Shown: positions 1-7,498, counted from the first letter of the stretch. The stretch is DNA of 17,558 bases from Bacillota bacterium (GCA_023400235.1 JAEXFI010000011.1:1-17558); one strand, 5' to 3'. The notes: generated by a model from the letters alone, not told the origin. Numbers and translations are program-made.

Positions 1-1479
1 GTGTCCTCTACAGCCTATGTCTATGATGGAAACAACAGGCTAACGGAAGAGACAAAGAATGAGGGACAGTCCTCAGAGACCACCCATTACAGCTATGACA
101 ACAACGGAAATACAATCTGCAAGTACAGCGAAACAATTTCACCGGCTACAGAGGGGCAGACCACAGAGGTTTATATATCAGTTGCCGGCACAGATGAAAG
201 CAGCAATGGAGTAAATAATGATAACAGCGTTACAATAAATGAATACAACTGTATGAACCAACTGGTAAAAGTAATGGAAGGAAGCAATACCTACAGCTAT
301 ACCTACAATTGGGATGGTCTGAGAGCCTCAAAGACAGTAAACGGTGTCACCACAAACCACATATGGGACGGTGACCAGATGGTGCTGGAAGCAGACGGCG
401 AAGGAAATGTGACCAACAAATATATACGGGGAATAAATCTCATATACTCCGGAGAAGGTGCAAATAGAAGATATTTCCTGTATAATGGGCATGGTGACAC
501 AGTGCAGCTTACCAGTACCACAGGAAGCAGCATAAAAGTATATGATTATGATGCCTTTGGGAATGAAAAAAACCCTGACCCTAACGATACGAACCTGTTC
601 AGGTACTGCGGTGAGTACTTTGACAAGGAAACCGGGACTATTTATCTGAGGGCAAGGTATTATGACCCGACGATTGGCAGGTTTATATGCGAAGACCCAA
701 TTGGTTCAGGGTTGAACTGGTATACATACTGTGGTAACAACCCAATTATGTTCATCGATCCCAGTGGACTTGAATACATAGTCGTTTCGGGCGGTACATA
801 CGATACAAACGGCGGATATGATTATGAATTTATCGAGCCTGCCATTAAAAAACTAAGAGAGTTAATAGATTTGAATGATGGAGAAAGTATAGCATGGATT
901 GTTGCTGATGAAGGCTGGTCCAAAGCTGACAAGAAAAGGTTTCAATTATTAGTTGACATTCTTAACAGTTCTATGGATGCTAACGTAACGCTAAAAATGA
1001 TTAGCTATAAAGATGAATTAATCGACTATATTAATTACAAAAATGGCAATGACAGCCGAGCGAATGATAAAATCAAAGAATTCACTTTATTCTCGCATGG
1101 TTTTCCAGATGGAACGGTATCTTTAGGTTATAATTATGAAAAACAATATAATACGAATTTGGATATAACCAAAAGTGATACTTTAAGAATATTTGAAAGT
1201 GCTTTTGACAATCCTAATTCAGCATTTTATTCTTGCAATACTGGAACCGGCGGTAGCAACAGTTTTGCTCAAGATTGGGTTGATCAGGTTGGTGGAAGGA
1301 CATGGGCATTTGTTGGAAAATCAAATTATACTTTTATAAATGCAGGTGAGAATTGGAAAAGCAAACTCTCACGATGGGACTATGGTTTTTCATTCCACGG
1401 TTCGGTAAATTATCCAGTGGCAGGAACGACGCCATTAGCAAATGGAGCTTTACCATATATGACAACTTTTACAAGATAG
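1..1479 (+). CDS. RHS/YD-repeat protein, C-terminal part with caspase-like tip domain (5' end outside window)
   Basis: This is the 3' end of a large RHS/YD-repeat protein. The frame is open to the first base, so the GTG at position 1 is almost certainly not the true start. Residues 1-110 carry YD repeats (YVYDGNNRL, YSYDNNGN, YTYNWDGLRASK). The RHS-associated core follows, with YDAFGNE, YLRARYYDPTIGRF (about 216-228) and the closing NNPIMFIDPSG (246-256). RHS cores usually form a shell around a variable C-terminal toxin. Here residues 257-492 are the variable tip. It contains FTLFSHG (His366) and FYSCNTGTGG (Cys412) followed by a helix and a hydrophobic strand, the order seen in caspase/CHAT/DUF4347-type cysteine peptidases. 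The peptidase assignment is inference from this pattern. The tip is visibly AT-richer than the core, as expected for a swapped module. The next gene is tightly coupled and may be its immunity partner. Confidence is high for RHS and moderate for the tip fold. Confidence 0.9.
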   Translation: MSSTAYVYDGNNRLTEETKNEGQSSETTHYSYDNNGNTICKYSETISPATEGQTTEVYISVAGTDESSNGVNNDNSVTINEYNCMNQLVKVMEGSNTYSYTYNWDGLRASKTVNGVTTNHIWDGDQMVLEADGEGNVTNKYIRGINLIYSGEGANRRYFLYNGHGDTVQLTSTTGSSIKVYDYDAFGNEKNPDPNDTNLFRYCGEYFDKETGTIYLRARYYDPTIGRFICEDPIGSGLNWYTYCGNNPIMFIDPSGLEYIVVSGGTYDTNGGYDYEFIEPAIKKLRELIDLNDGESIAWIVADEGWSKADKKRFQLLVDILNSSMDANVTLKMISYKDELIDYINYKNGNDSRANDKIKEFTLFSHGFPDGTVSLGYNYEKQYNTNLDITKSDTLRIFESAFDNPNSAFYSCNTGTGGSNSFAQDWVDQVGGRTWAFVGKSNYTFINAGENWKSKLSRWDYGFSFHGSVNYPVAGTTPLANGALPYMTTFTR

Positions 1480-1489
1480 GAGGAGTGTA

Positions 1490-1921
1490 ATGAAATTCAC
1501 GTATGTAATTTGTATTTTATTTGCGGGCATTTTAATAACTGTCTTGATTGGCTTTATTCCAGTTAAACACGCTGTCAAACAAAACAGTTTAGAAGAAGTG
1601 GATGAGTATATAGCGGTCAATGTACAAAAGTCTACTATATCTCAATGGATTGCCGTTGGAGATAATAAGGGTGATTATGAAGTGCCGAAAGATGTCCGAC
1701 TGACTGGCAACACTCCATCTGGTTATAATTATGATGTTGAAGTTGGACATAATACATTTATATGTTATGGCAAATTTGATGGGGTTGGGGATTTACACGG
1801 TGAAGAATACGAGATTTTTAATGTTAAAAAGTGGGAAATTCTGTATCCTGTTAAAAGAAATTCACGTTTTGATTGGATTTTACCAAACTCATACTTATGC
1901 AGATTTGATATGTGGAAATAA
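1490..1921 (+). CDS. Small membrane-anchored protein, candidate immunity partner of the RHS tip
   Basis: The 143-residue product has one N-terminal hydrophobic segment (about residues 4-23) followed by a soluble region of about 120 residues rich in Asp, Glu, Tyr and Trp. There is no lipobox cysteine, so it is probably an anchored protein with the soluble part outside, or a secreted protein with a signal peptide. I recognise no family. The Shine-Dalgarno sequence AGGAGG lies at 1478-1483, overlapping the TAG stop of the RHS gene (1477-1479), with six bases before the ATG. Translation is therefore probably coupled to the RHS gene. In RHS and related polymorphic toxin loci the gene directly behind the toxin usually encodes its immunity protein, which is the basis for the suggestion. 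The low GC matches the toxin tip rather than the RHS core. Confidence 0.75.
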   Translation: MKFTYVICILFAGILITVLIGFIPVKHAVKQNSLEEVDEYIAVNVQKSTISQWIAVGDNKGDYEVPKDVRLTGNTPSGYNYDVEVGHNTFICYGKFDGVGDLHGEEYEIFNVKKWEILYPVKRNSRFDWILPNSYLCRFDMWK

Positions 1922-2283
1922 CAAAGCAACGACTTGTATTTGCCACCATCGAAGTAAAGCGAGGTGTGCCAATCAATGGGGTTCCAGGGCTGTCCTAACA
2001 AGGACAAATGCCGGCATTTGATGATACTTAATGGGATAGTGTAACGTGGAATATGGTTTTTCGCCTAAAAATACATAGCCTTGTTAAAGGAAATACATAT
2101 CACCACAAAGACAAAATCTCAGGTAAATTCAAAATGTCTTTAGTCAAGAATGTTCGATATTTTATGCACTGATAATTGTTAAAAATAGGGCTAAACTGTA
2201 GATTGTCAAGCAAAATTGACCCGAGTCTGAATATTAATCCGTGTAAATGTAGATAATCTCCACGTAAAACAATCAGGGAGATT
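1922..2283. other. Gene-poor stretch with palindromes, probably decayed DNA
   Basis: No reading frame here has a convincing start and ribosome binding site. One + frame from about 1927 (reading RLVFATIEVKRGVPING) runs on through two stop codons, which suggests an eroded gene, but I cannot name it. The stretch separates the RHS pair from the insertion-sequence remnants. It contains the hairpin and palindrome at 1991-2020 and the left arm of the inverted repeat at 2253-2285. Confidence 0.5.
1991..2020. repeat. Hairpin TGTCCT-AACA-AGGACA joined to a 16-bp perfect palindrome
   Basis: Positions 1991-1996 (TGTCCT) and 2001-2006 (AGGACA) form a perfect 6-bp stem with a 4-base loop. Overlapping it by two bases, 2005-2020 reads CAAATGCCGGCATTTG, a perfect 16-bp palindrome. 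Neither is followed by a T-run, so a terminator is unlikely. A recombination or protein-binding site, or the remains of a mobile-element end, are possible. Confidence 0.55.
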
Positions 2284-2285
2284 AT
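2253..2285. repeat. 9-bp inverted repeat ATAATCTCC / GGAGATTAT
   Basis: ATAATCTCC (2253-2261) and GGAGATTAT (2277-2285) are perfect inverted copies separated by 15 bases. The repeat sits immediately in front of the transposase-like remnant, so it may be part of an element end or its leader. Confidence 0.5.
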
Positions 2286-2472
2286 GGGACGGGACAATGG
2301 AAAACATTCTCACGGGCAAGGAGCTAGATTTGGCCAGTTTGCTGCTGCAGGAATACAACACGCAAGTGATATTCAGTCAAAGCTGAAAAGGCTGTTCGCA
2401 GGAACAATTGAACAGTCAATACTCTGTTGCGATGAAATCAGAACAAAATCCAAGCAGGCTTTTCCCCTATAG
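2284..2472 (+). pseudogene. Frameshifted remnant, possibly the N-terminus of a transposase
   Basis: Two + frames must be joined to give a sensible product. One starts at ATG 2297 (MENILTGKELDLASLLLQEY...) and hits a TGA near 2390. The other, open from 2284, continues with KLKRLFAGTIEQ to a stop at 2470-2472. Together they resemble the start of a transposase broken by a frameshift, but I cannot assign a family with confidence. No intact downstream catalytic domain exists. Confidence 0.35.
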
Positions 2473-2530
2473 CAATTATTTGAACAATGGTAAGCACGTA
2501 ATTTTCGATATCAGGACGGCCTGAAACCCT

Positions 2531-3058
2531 TTGGTACAATACCTTCATAACAAGTGTGACCTTCTCCCATTAGTTAGCCAGCATAATATCACCGATCAAA
2601 CCTTCTATAGCTGGAAATCAAAATATGGTGGTATGGAAACCAGCGATTCACGGAAACTTAGGCAACTTGAGGATGAAAACAAAAGACTGAAACAGCTTGT
2701 TGCAGAACTTACACCGGATAATCAGGCACTTCAATGTGTAGTTGAAAAAACGGGTGTGCCTCCCGTGAAAACAAATAGCTATAGAACTCCCAAAGAAATG
2801 GACCTAAGCGATAGGCTCGTGTGCAGGCTGCTTAAAATATTTTTGTATTTCTGCTCTCGGATAGCACGCTCCAATGGCTTCACTAAAGCCATTGAGATTG
2901 TCTACACTTATAATGAGGATATCATGTACATATACACCATGCAAAGGACGATTCTGCCATATTCCTTAATCAATGGCAGCAGACGGTTTCACGTTGGAAA
3001 TCACAAACTATTTTACACCGATATCTTTAATTCATGGAGTTCTTTTTGGAATTTATAA
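2531..3058 (+). pseudogene. IS3-family transposase OrfA remnant running into degenerate OrfB start
   Basis: The frame has no proper start (TTG at 2531) and its N-terminus is degenerate. Residues 18-75 match the IS3-family OrfA pattern (IS2/IS407-like subgroup): the helix-turn-helix piece HNITDQTFYSWKSKYGGM, then the leucine-rich coiled coil with RKLRQLEDENKRLKQLVAEL. Residues 91-103 (DLSDRLVCRLLKI) resemble the OrfB opening, usually of the form GLSERRACRLVG. After about 2840 the similarity ends and the DDE integrase domain is absent, so the element is dead. The rest of the frame to 3058 is probably non-coding. Confidence 0.7.
2872..2894. repeat. Perfect 9-bp hairpin inside the IS remnant
   Basis: CAATGGCTT (2872-2880), loop CACTA, AAGCCATTG (2886-2894). 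It lies just past the point where similarity to the IS3 transposase stops and has no T-run behind it. It may mark a junction between pieces of different origin. Confidence 0.45.
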
Positions 3059-3152
3059 CTTTGTAATATTTTTAAGTTAAGGTATATGTATATATTCACT
3101 AACTGCTTACCTTGCTACCGTGGCATTTATATGAAAATAAATCAATCTGCAT

Positions 3153-5438
3153 TCAAATACCCTCAATTACATATTTGTTACCCGCTGTTGTATAAAAGGT
3201 CATAATCTCCCCGGCTTGTACGGTATCCACAGTCTTTCCTTCACTTGTAACCTTGTATTCAAGAGAAGTAAATATCCTGCAGCTTCCGCCGCTCCGTGAC
3301 AAAATAGCCGCCCGGTTGAGCTTGCCGCCCTTCCATTCCATATCCACCTGGAAATTCCCACGGGCCATTAAGCCTTTTACCCTTCCTTCGCTCCAGGCAC
3401 CCGGAAGCGCAGGGAGAAATTCTATAGCTCCCTCGTGACTTTGCAGCAGCATTTCTGCCATACCTGCCGCACCTCCGAAATTACCGTCTATCTGAAATGG
3501 AGGATGATTGTCAAAAAGATTAGGCAGGGTGGATTTTCTCAACAGCTCCCTAACATTCTCATATGCCTTTTCTCCGTCCTTAAGCCTGGCCCACATATTT
3601 ATTATCCAGGCTCTGCTCCATCCTGTATGGCCTCCTCCGTTGGCCAATCGCCTTTCCAGCGTTTTTCTTGCGGCTGCCGCCAGTCGGGGTGTTTTTCTTA
3701 TACTGAACTGCTTTCCCGGGTGTAAGCCGAACAAATGTGATATATGCCTGTGTCCGGGCTCTTCCTCCTCATAATCCTCGGACCATTCCTGGATTTGCCC
3801 GTATCTTCCTATCTGCGGCTTGGGGAGGCCGTCTCTGGCTTTTGCCAGCTGCTCCGCAAAAGCCCTGTCGGTATCAAGTATATCCGTAGCTTCCATACAT
3901 CCGCTGAAAAGTGCATATAATATCTGGCTGTCCATGGAAGGCCCAATGCATAAACAGCCCTTCTCACCGTTTTCCAGTATATATGTGTTCTCCGGTGAGA
4001 CAGAGGGACTTGTTACAAGCCTTCCTTTATTGTCATTAATCAGGAAGTCCAGGAAAAATTCGGCTGCCTCTTTCATTACGGGATATGCGCCTTTCAAAAA
4101 TTCCTTGTCCAAACAAAATTCATAATGCTCCCAAAGGTGAAGTGAGAGCCAGGCTGCACCCATGGGCCAGTATGTTGCGGGAATGTAGATATCCTGTGGA
4201 GCCGTATCCCCCCATATGTCGGTATTGTGGTGAGCTACAAAGCCACCGCAGCCGTACATTGCCCTGGCGGTTCTTCTTCCGGGCGCCCTCATCCTTTGAA
4301 GGTGATCAAACAGAGGATGGTGGCACTCTGAAAGATTGCAGGTCTCTGCCGGCCAGTAGTTCATTTCGGTATTTATATTAATAGTGTATTTGCTGTCCCA
4401 GGCAGGAAGCATATCCTGGTTCCAGATACCCTGCAGGTTTGCAGGCAGGCTTCCCGGGCGGCTGCAGGATATAAGCAGATATCTTCCAAAGCTGAAATAA
4501 AGGCCTTCCAGCTGGGAGTCGGATTTTCCGCTTTTAAGTCTTTCCAGTCTCTCAGCAGTATCCAGGCCTTGAATATCGTCATATTCCTCAGCCTTTTCTA
4601 TTTCAAGCTCAACTCTTTTGTACAGCTGCAAATAATCCTCAATGTGGCTGGACTTAAGCCCTGCATATGTTTTTTCTCCTGCCTCTTCAAGATATTTCAG
4701 GCACTGCCCTTCATATTCCCTGTGATAAAAGCTGGTAGCAGCAGAAATGAGCAGAGTTACGGCATCGGCTTCCTCAACCACCAGGGTTTCACCAATAGTA
4801 CTGACTTTTCCGCCCTGGGACACCGCCCTGACCATTGAACAAAATCTGATACCCTTGTCAGTACCGCAGCTTGCATACATTCCTATGGTTTTACTGTCTA
4901 CAGCTGCCGCTTTGTCAAGAAACCTGCCCCTTCTCATATTGGCTGTAAAGCTTATCTTGCCGGAGGTGCCGGCAGACAGACGAATAACTATGACCTGGTC
5001 CGCAGCACTTGCAAAGTATTCTCTTTTATACTTAACGCCCTTTGAAACAAAACTGACAGCAGCACATGCATTTTCAATATCCAGCTCCCTGCTGTATTCA
5101 CTTATATCACTCTCGTCAATGTCAAAATTCAGTTTCAGATTTCCCAAGGTCTGGTATGGCCTCTGGCTTTCCGGGACTCCTGAGAGGGATAGCACGGCTA
5201 ATTTTTCGGCCTCTTTGATTCTGCCCTCAGACAAAAGGCTTCGTATTTCAGTCAAATTAGCCAGTGCGTCGGGATTGTTTCTGTCTATTGGGTCTCCATA
5301 CCAGATGCTGTCCTCATTAAGCTGCATATCTTCGTTCTTCACACAGCCGTATACCATAGCCCCCAGCCTTCCGTTACCTATTGGCAGTGCTTCATTCCAC
5401 TCTTCTGCCGGTGACTTATACCATAGTTTTTGCATCAT
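3153..5438 (-). CDS. GH95 alpha-L-fucosidase, cytoplasmic
   Basis: This 761-residue enzyme belongs to glycoside hydrolase family 95, inverting alpha-L-fucosidases that mostly cleave alpha-1,2-linked fucose. The N-terminal beta-sandwich opens with WNEALPIGNGRLGAMVYG. The (alpha/alpha)6 barrel carries the family's catalytic set, numbered from the start chosen here: Asn354 and Asn356 in TININTEMNYW, the proton donor Glu483 in TSPSVSPEN, and Asp651 in FQIDGNFGG, matching Asn421, Asn423, Glu566 and Asp766 of Bifidobacterium AfcA. There is no signal peptide, so it acts on imported oligosaccharide. The start at 5438 is preferred because AAAGGAGG (5446-5453) lies seven bases upstream; an upstream in-frame ATG at 5471 has no such site. 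It is the last gene of a probable three-gene unit. I see no clear terminator behind it. The family assignment is firm; the natural substrate (for example fucosylated xyloglucan side chains) is inferred. Confidence 0.95.
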   Translation of the reverse strand: MMQKLWYKSPAEEWNEALPIGNGRLGAMVYGCVKNEDMQLNEDSIWYGDPIDRNNPDALANLTEIRSLLSEGRIKEAEKLAVLSLSGVPESQRPYQTLGNLKLNFDIDESDISEYSRELDIENACAAVSFVSKGVKYKREYFASAADQVIVIRLSAGTSGKISFTANMRRGRFLDKAAAVDSKTIGMYASCGTDKGIRFCSMVRAVSQGGKVSTIGETLVVEEADAVTLLISAATSFYHREYEGQCLKYLEEAGEKTYAGLKSSHIEDYLQLYKRVELEIEKAEEYDDIQGLDTAERLERLKSGKSDSQLEGLYFSFGRYLLISCSRPGSLPANLQGIWNQDMLPAWDSKYTININTEMNYWPAETCNLSECHHPLFDHLQRMRAPGRRTARAMYGCGGFVAHHNTDIWGDTAPQDIYIPATYWPMGAAWLSLHLWEHYEFCLDKEFLKGAYPVMKEAAEFFLDFLINDNKGRLVTSPSVSPENTYILENGEKGCLCIGPSMDSQILYALFSGCMEATDILDTDRAFAEQLAKARDGLPKPQIGRYGQIQEWSEDYEEEEPGHRHISHLFGLHPGKQFSIRKTPRLAAAARKTLERRLANGGGHTGWSRAWIINMWARLKDGEKAYENVRELLRKSTLPNLFDNHPPFQIDGNFGGAAGMAEMLLQSHEGAIEFLPALPGAWSEGRVKGLMARGNFQVDMEWKGGKLNRAAILSRSGGSCRIFTSLEYKVTSEGKTVDTVQAGEIMTFYTTAGNKYVIEGI

Positions 5439-5458
5439 TTTGCTTCCTCCTTTGAGCC

Positions 5459-5502
5459 TTTCATCTTTCATCTTTCATCAACATCAATCACAATCACAAT
5501 CA
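5459..5502. repeat. Two short tandem repeats between the 104-aa gene and GH95
   Basis: TTTCATC is repeated three times in tandem (5459-5479), followed after five bases by three copies of CAATCA (5485-5502). The second array contains the TGA stop codon (5500-5502, minus strand) of the 104-residue gene. The arrays lie upstream of the GH95 ribosome binding site, so slippage could change the spacing or the end of the upstream protein. Confidence 0.8.
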
Positions 5503-5814
5503 GGAAAATTCCATGCGGTGTATGCCGTCTATATCAATATAGTCAACGACACTCACGCTATGTCTGTCAACGATAAAATTTTTCTCTGTATTCCTTTTAA
5601 GATAGGCTTCTATTTCACCCAACAGCCTTATAGTAACCGCTCCCCTGTGTATATAGCAGGGATTGTGGTCATCAAAAAATTCAATGCTCTTTCTGATTAT
5701 TACAGCCTCTCTTATGGGTATTGAATCCAATTCCCCACTGAACAGCAGCTCATCCCTGCTATTGAAAATAGATACTTGAATTTTTGGGTTTTTGGTTCTA
5801 TTCCTTTTAAACAT
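5500..5814 (-). CDS. Uncharacterised 104-residue cytoplasmic protein
   Basis: I do not recognise this family. The product begins MFKRNRTKNPKIQVSIF and has no signal peptide or membrane segment. It appears to alternate strands and helices, with a single cysteine (DDHNPCYIHRG) and a charged C-terminal part ending in IDGIHRMEFS. GGAGAG at 5821-5826 lies six bases before the ATG, supporting the start. It sits 48 bases behind the thioredoxin/CcdA-like gene and 61 bases ahead of GH95, all on the same strand, so co-transcription is likely. A functional link to either neighbour is not shown by the sequence. Confidence 0.75.
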   Translation of the reverse strand: MFKRNRTKNPKIQVSIFNSRDELLFSGELDSIPIREAVIIRKSIEFFDDHNPCYIHRGAVTIRLLGEIEAYLKRNTEKNFIVDRHSVSVVDYIDIDGIHRMEFS

Positions 5815-5862
5815 AGCTGACTCTCCATTGATTAAGTTTTAAGTGCTTTGTGGACTCAAAGG

Positions 5863-7422
5863 CTAAAGAATGTATGCTGCAAAGATGAGTCCAAATATTA
5901 GAAATGTCACTCCAAATATAAGCTTTATTAAAGGCATATGCTTCCTTACAAGCTCTGATATCTGCAGCAGCCTTTTTGTCCTGTTAACAAGGATAACCAG
6001 TGTTATTAACGGCAAGGAGGCAGCCAATACATATAAAATAAACGAAAGAACCGTAGTCCACCCCAGTTGGGAAGTATTTTGCGCAAGATACACGATGGTA
6101 GCTACATATATCTGACCTGTACATAAAAATTCACCTAAGGAAATTATAACTCCTAAAATAAAAATAGCAAAAATAGTCCAGCCGGAATCAGCTTTCTTCG
6201 CAAAAAAAGTTATAATCCTGTGGTTATATTTCCTCAATGCTCCTGGCAGCTGCATTTTTACATTATTGTACATTTCCTTTCTGCTCCAATAGGCATCTCT
6301 GAAATTTAGCAATGCCAATATTAAGGACATTAAAATCATAAAAATGCTTATACCGTATTGCACATTTCTGAATGCCATTGAATCTACAAGGGTGATGATA
6401 TTGTAAGCAGCCAAGCCAAAGGAAAAGTATGCCGCCATCTTACCGGCAACATAGCTGAATCCAATTTTTAGTATATTGGATTTTTTGGAAATTACAAGAG
6501 ATAGAAGCAAAAAAAGCATGGATATGGAACAAGGATTAAGGCCATTTATAAGGCCGGTAAGGAAAATACCAGGAATATTTTCAGGTGTCAGGTTTTTTAT
6601 ATTTTCTTCCCTGTTCAGCCTGTCATAATCAAAATTTAAAGCCTCTCCCCTGCTTAAAATTTTTTCAATATTGTTTTTTATATTATCATATCCGCTGATA
6701 TAGCCCTTTTCATAAAACATAAAAGGAACTTCCCGTTCGTCCTTTGGAACATCATAATACTCAAAAAGGCTTTGCAGCAGCACCAGGTTATTTTCCTGCG
6801 TAATATTTCTATGGTCTATTACCATCCGGGAATTTTCAAGCTTTGCACCAATGTTCAGCTTGTAGTCATCGGGAAGTGTCTTTAAGAACTCCTCAGTATT
6901 ATTGCAATCGCTGCATGACGAAGTATAAAAATATACAAAATATGAGCTGTTTTTGCTTACAGCGCCGGGCGTGGCTTTATAGCCGCTCTCCTGCCCGTTC
7001 AAATCCTCTGTGGCTTCCCTGTCCTCCTGGCCGGGGCTGAAGGTTTTGCTGCTGATGCTGCTTTGCAAAAGCTCTCTCATATTTTTTTCTATATTCTCCA
7101 GCCCCGTTATATAATTGTTTCCGGAGGTTAGCATGGGATAGCTTATATCTTCAGCCTTGAGGCCGCTGGCCTCCAGAAAGAGCCTGAGGCTTTCCGGCAT
7201 TGCTTCCTTAAAAGTGTTTACTGTAATAATCTCATATTTGGAATTGTCTATACCCTCAAAAGCAGAATCTGCCATATCATAAAACTTCTGGCTTTCATTA
7301 CATGCTCCGCATGCACTGAAGTAATAATAGTAAAGCTTTACCGGCTCACTTTTTACAGAGCACCCGAATAATATTAAAATGGACAAAAAGCAAAGCAACA
7401 TATATATATTTTTTTTAGTCAT
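5863..7422 (-). CDS. Lipoprotein with two thioredoxin-like domains fused to a CcdA/DsbD-like membrane domain
   Basis: The 519-residue product starts with a lipoprotein signal (LILFGC, lipidated Cys21). Two thioredoxin-like segments follow, each with a CxxC: SACGAC (Cys38, Cys41) and SSCSDC (Cys170, Cys173). They are separated by a low-complexity polar linker (about 120-157). From about residue 284 the protein has roughly six hydrophobic segments with paired cysteines at NPCS (Cys298) and GEFLCTGQIY (Cys434), placed as in CcdA/DsbD proteins that pass electrons across the membrane. The likely role is moving reducing equivalents from the cytoplasm to thiols outside the cell, via Cys298/Cys434 and then the two CxxC sites. 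It appears to lead the unit with the 104-residue gene and GH95. Its ribosome binding site is weak (GGCAGGTAG). The architecture is clear; the client protein and the reason for its place beside sugar genes are unknown. Confidence 0.85.
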   Translation of the reverse strand: MTKKNIYMLLCFLSILILFGCSVKSEPVKLYYYYFSACGACNESQKFYDMADSAFEGIDNSKYEIITVNTFKEAMPESLRLFLEASGLKAEDISYPMLTSGNNYITGLENIEKNMRELLQSSISSKTFSPGQEDREATEDLNGQESGYKATPGAVSKNSSYFVYFYTSSCSDCNNTEEFLKTLPDDYKLNIGAKLENSRMVIDHRNITQENNLVLLQSLFEYYDVPKDEREVPFMFYEKGYISGYDNIKNNIEKILSRGEALNFDYDRLNREENIKNLTPENIPGIFLTGLINGLNPCSISMLFLLLSLVISKKSNILKIGFSYVAGKMAAYFSFGLAAYNIITLVDSMAFRNVQYGISIFMILMSLILALLNFRDAYWSRKEMYNNVKMQLPGALRKYNHRIITFFAKKADSGWTIFAIFILGVIISLGEFLCTGQIYVATIVYLAQNTSQLGWTTVLSFILYVLAASLPLITLVILVNRTKRLLQISELVRKHMPLIKLIFGVTFLIFGLIFAAYIL

Positions 7423-7498
7423 GGGCTACCTGCCTTGTCAATTGTATTGGTAATCTTTTTAAACCTGGATCTGTAATAACGCATTAGCAATTATTCAA

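Noticed and set aside
1..3. GTG at position 1 as the true start of the RHS gene
   Set aside because: The product would begin in the middle of YD repeats with no upstream sequence to judge; the gene is almost certainly cut by the window edge.
1731..2021. Plus-strand frame of 96 codons overlapping the RHS partner gene
   Set aside because: It overlaps in another frame a gene with a much better start site, and the part past 1921 shows no coding character.
2200..2220. TTGTCAAGCAAAATTGACCC as an IS21-like terminal repeat
   Set aside because: The style is suggestive, but no matching inverted end or IS21-type transposase or helper gene is visible, so it is not reported as an element.
5439..5471. 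Longer GH95 start (ATG at 5471)
   Set aside because: It would add 11 residues encoded partly by the TTTCATC repeat and by the ribosome binding site of the better start; it has no ribosome site of its own.
5459..5502. Possible CRISPR-like repeat array
   Set aside because: The units are 7 and 6 bases, directly tandem and without spacers; this is a microsatellite-type repeat.
4747..5724. Long plus-strand frame (325 codons) opposite GH95 and the 104-residue gene
   Set aside because: It is antisense to a firmly identified GH95 gene, shows no recognisable motif, and has Ser/Leu-rich composition typical of an antisense shadow.
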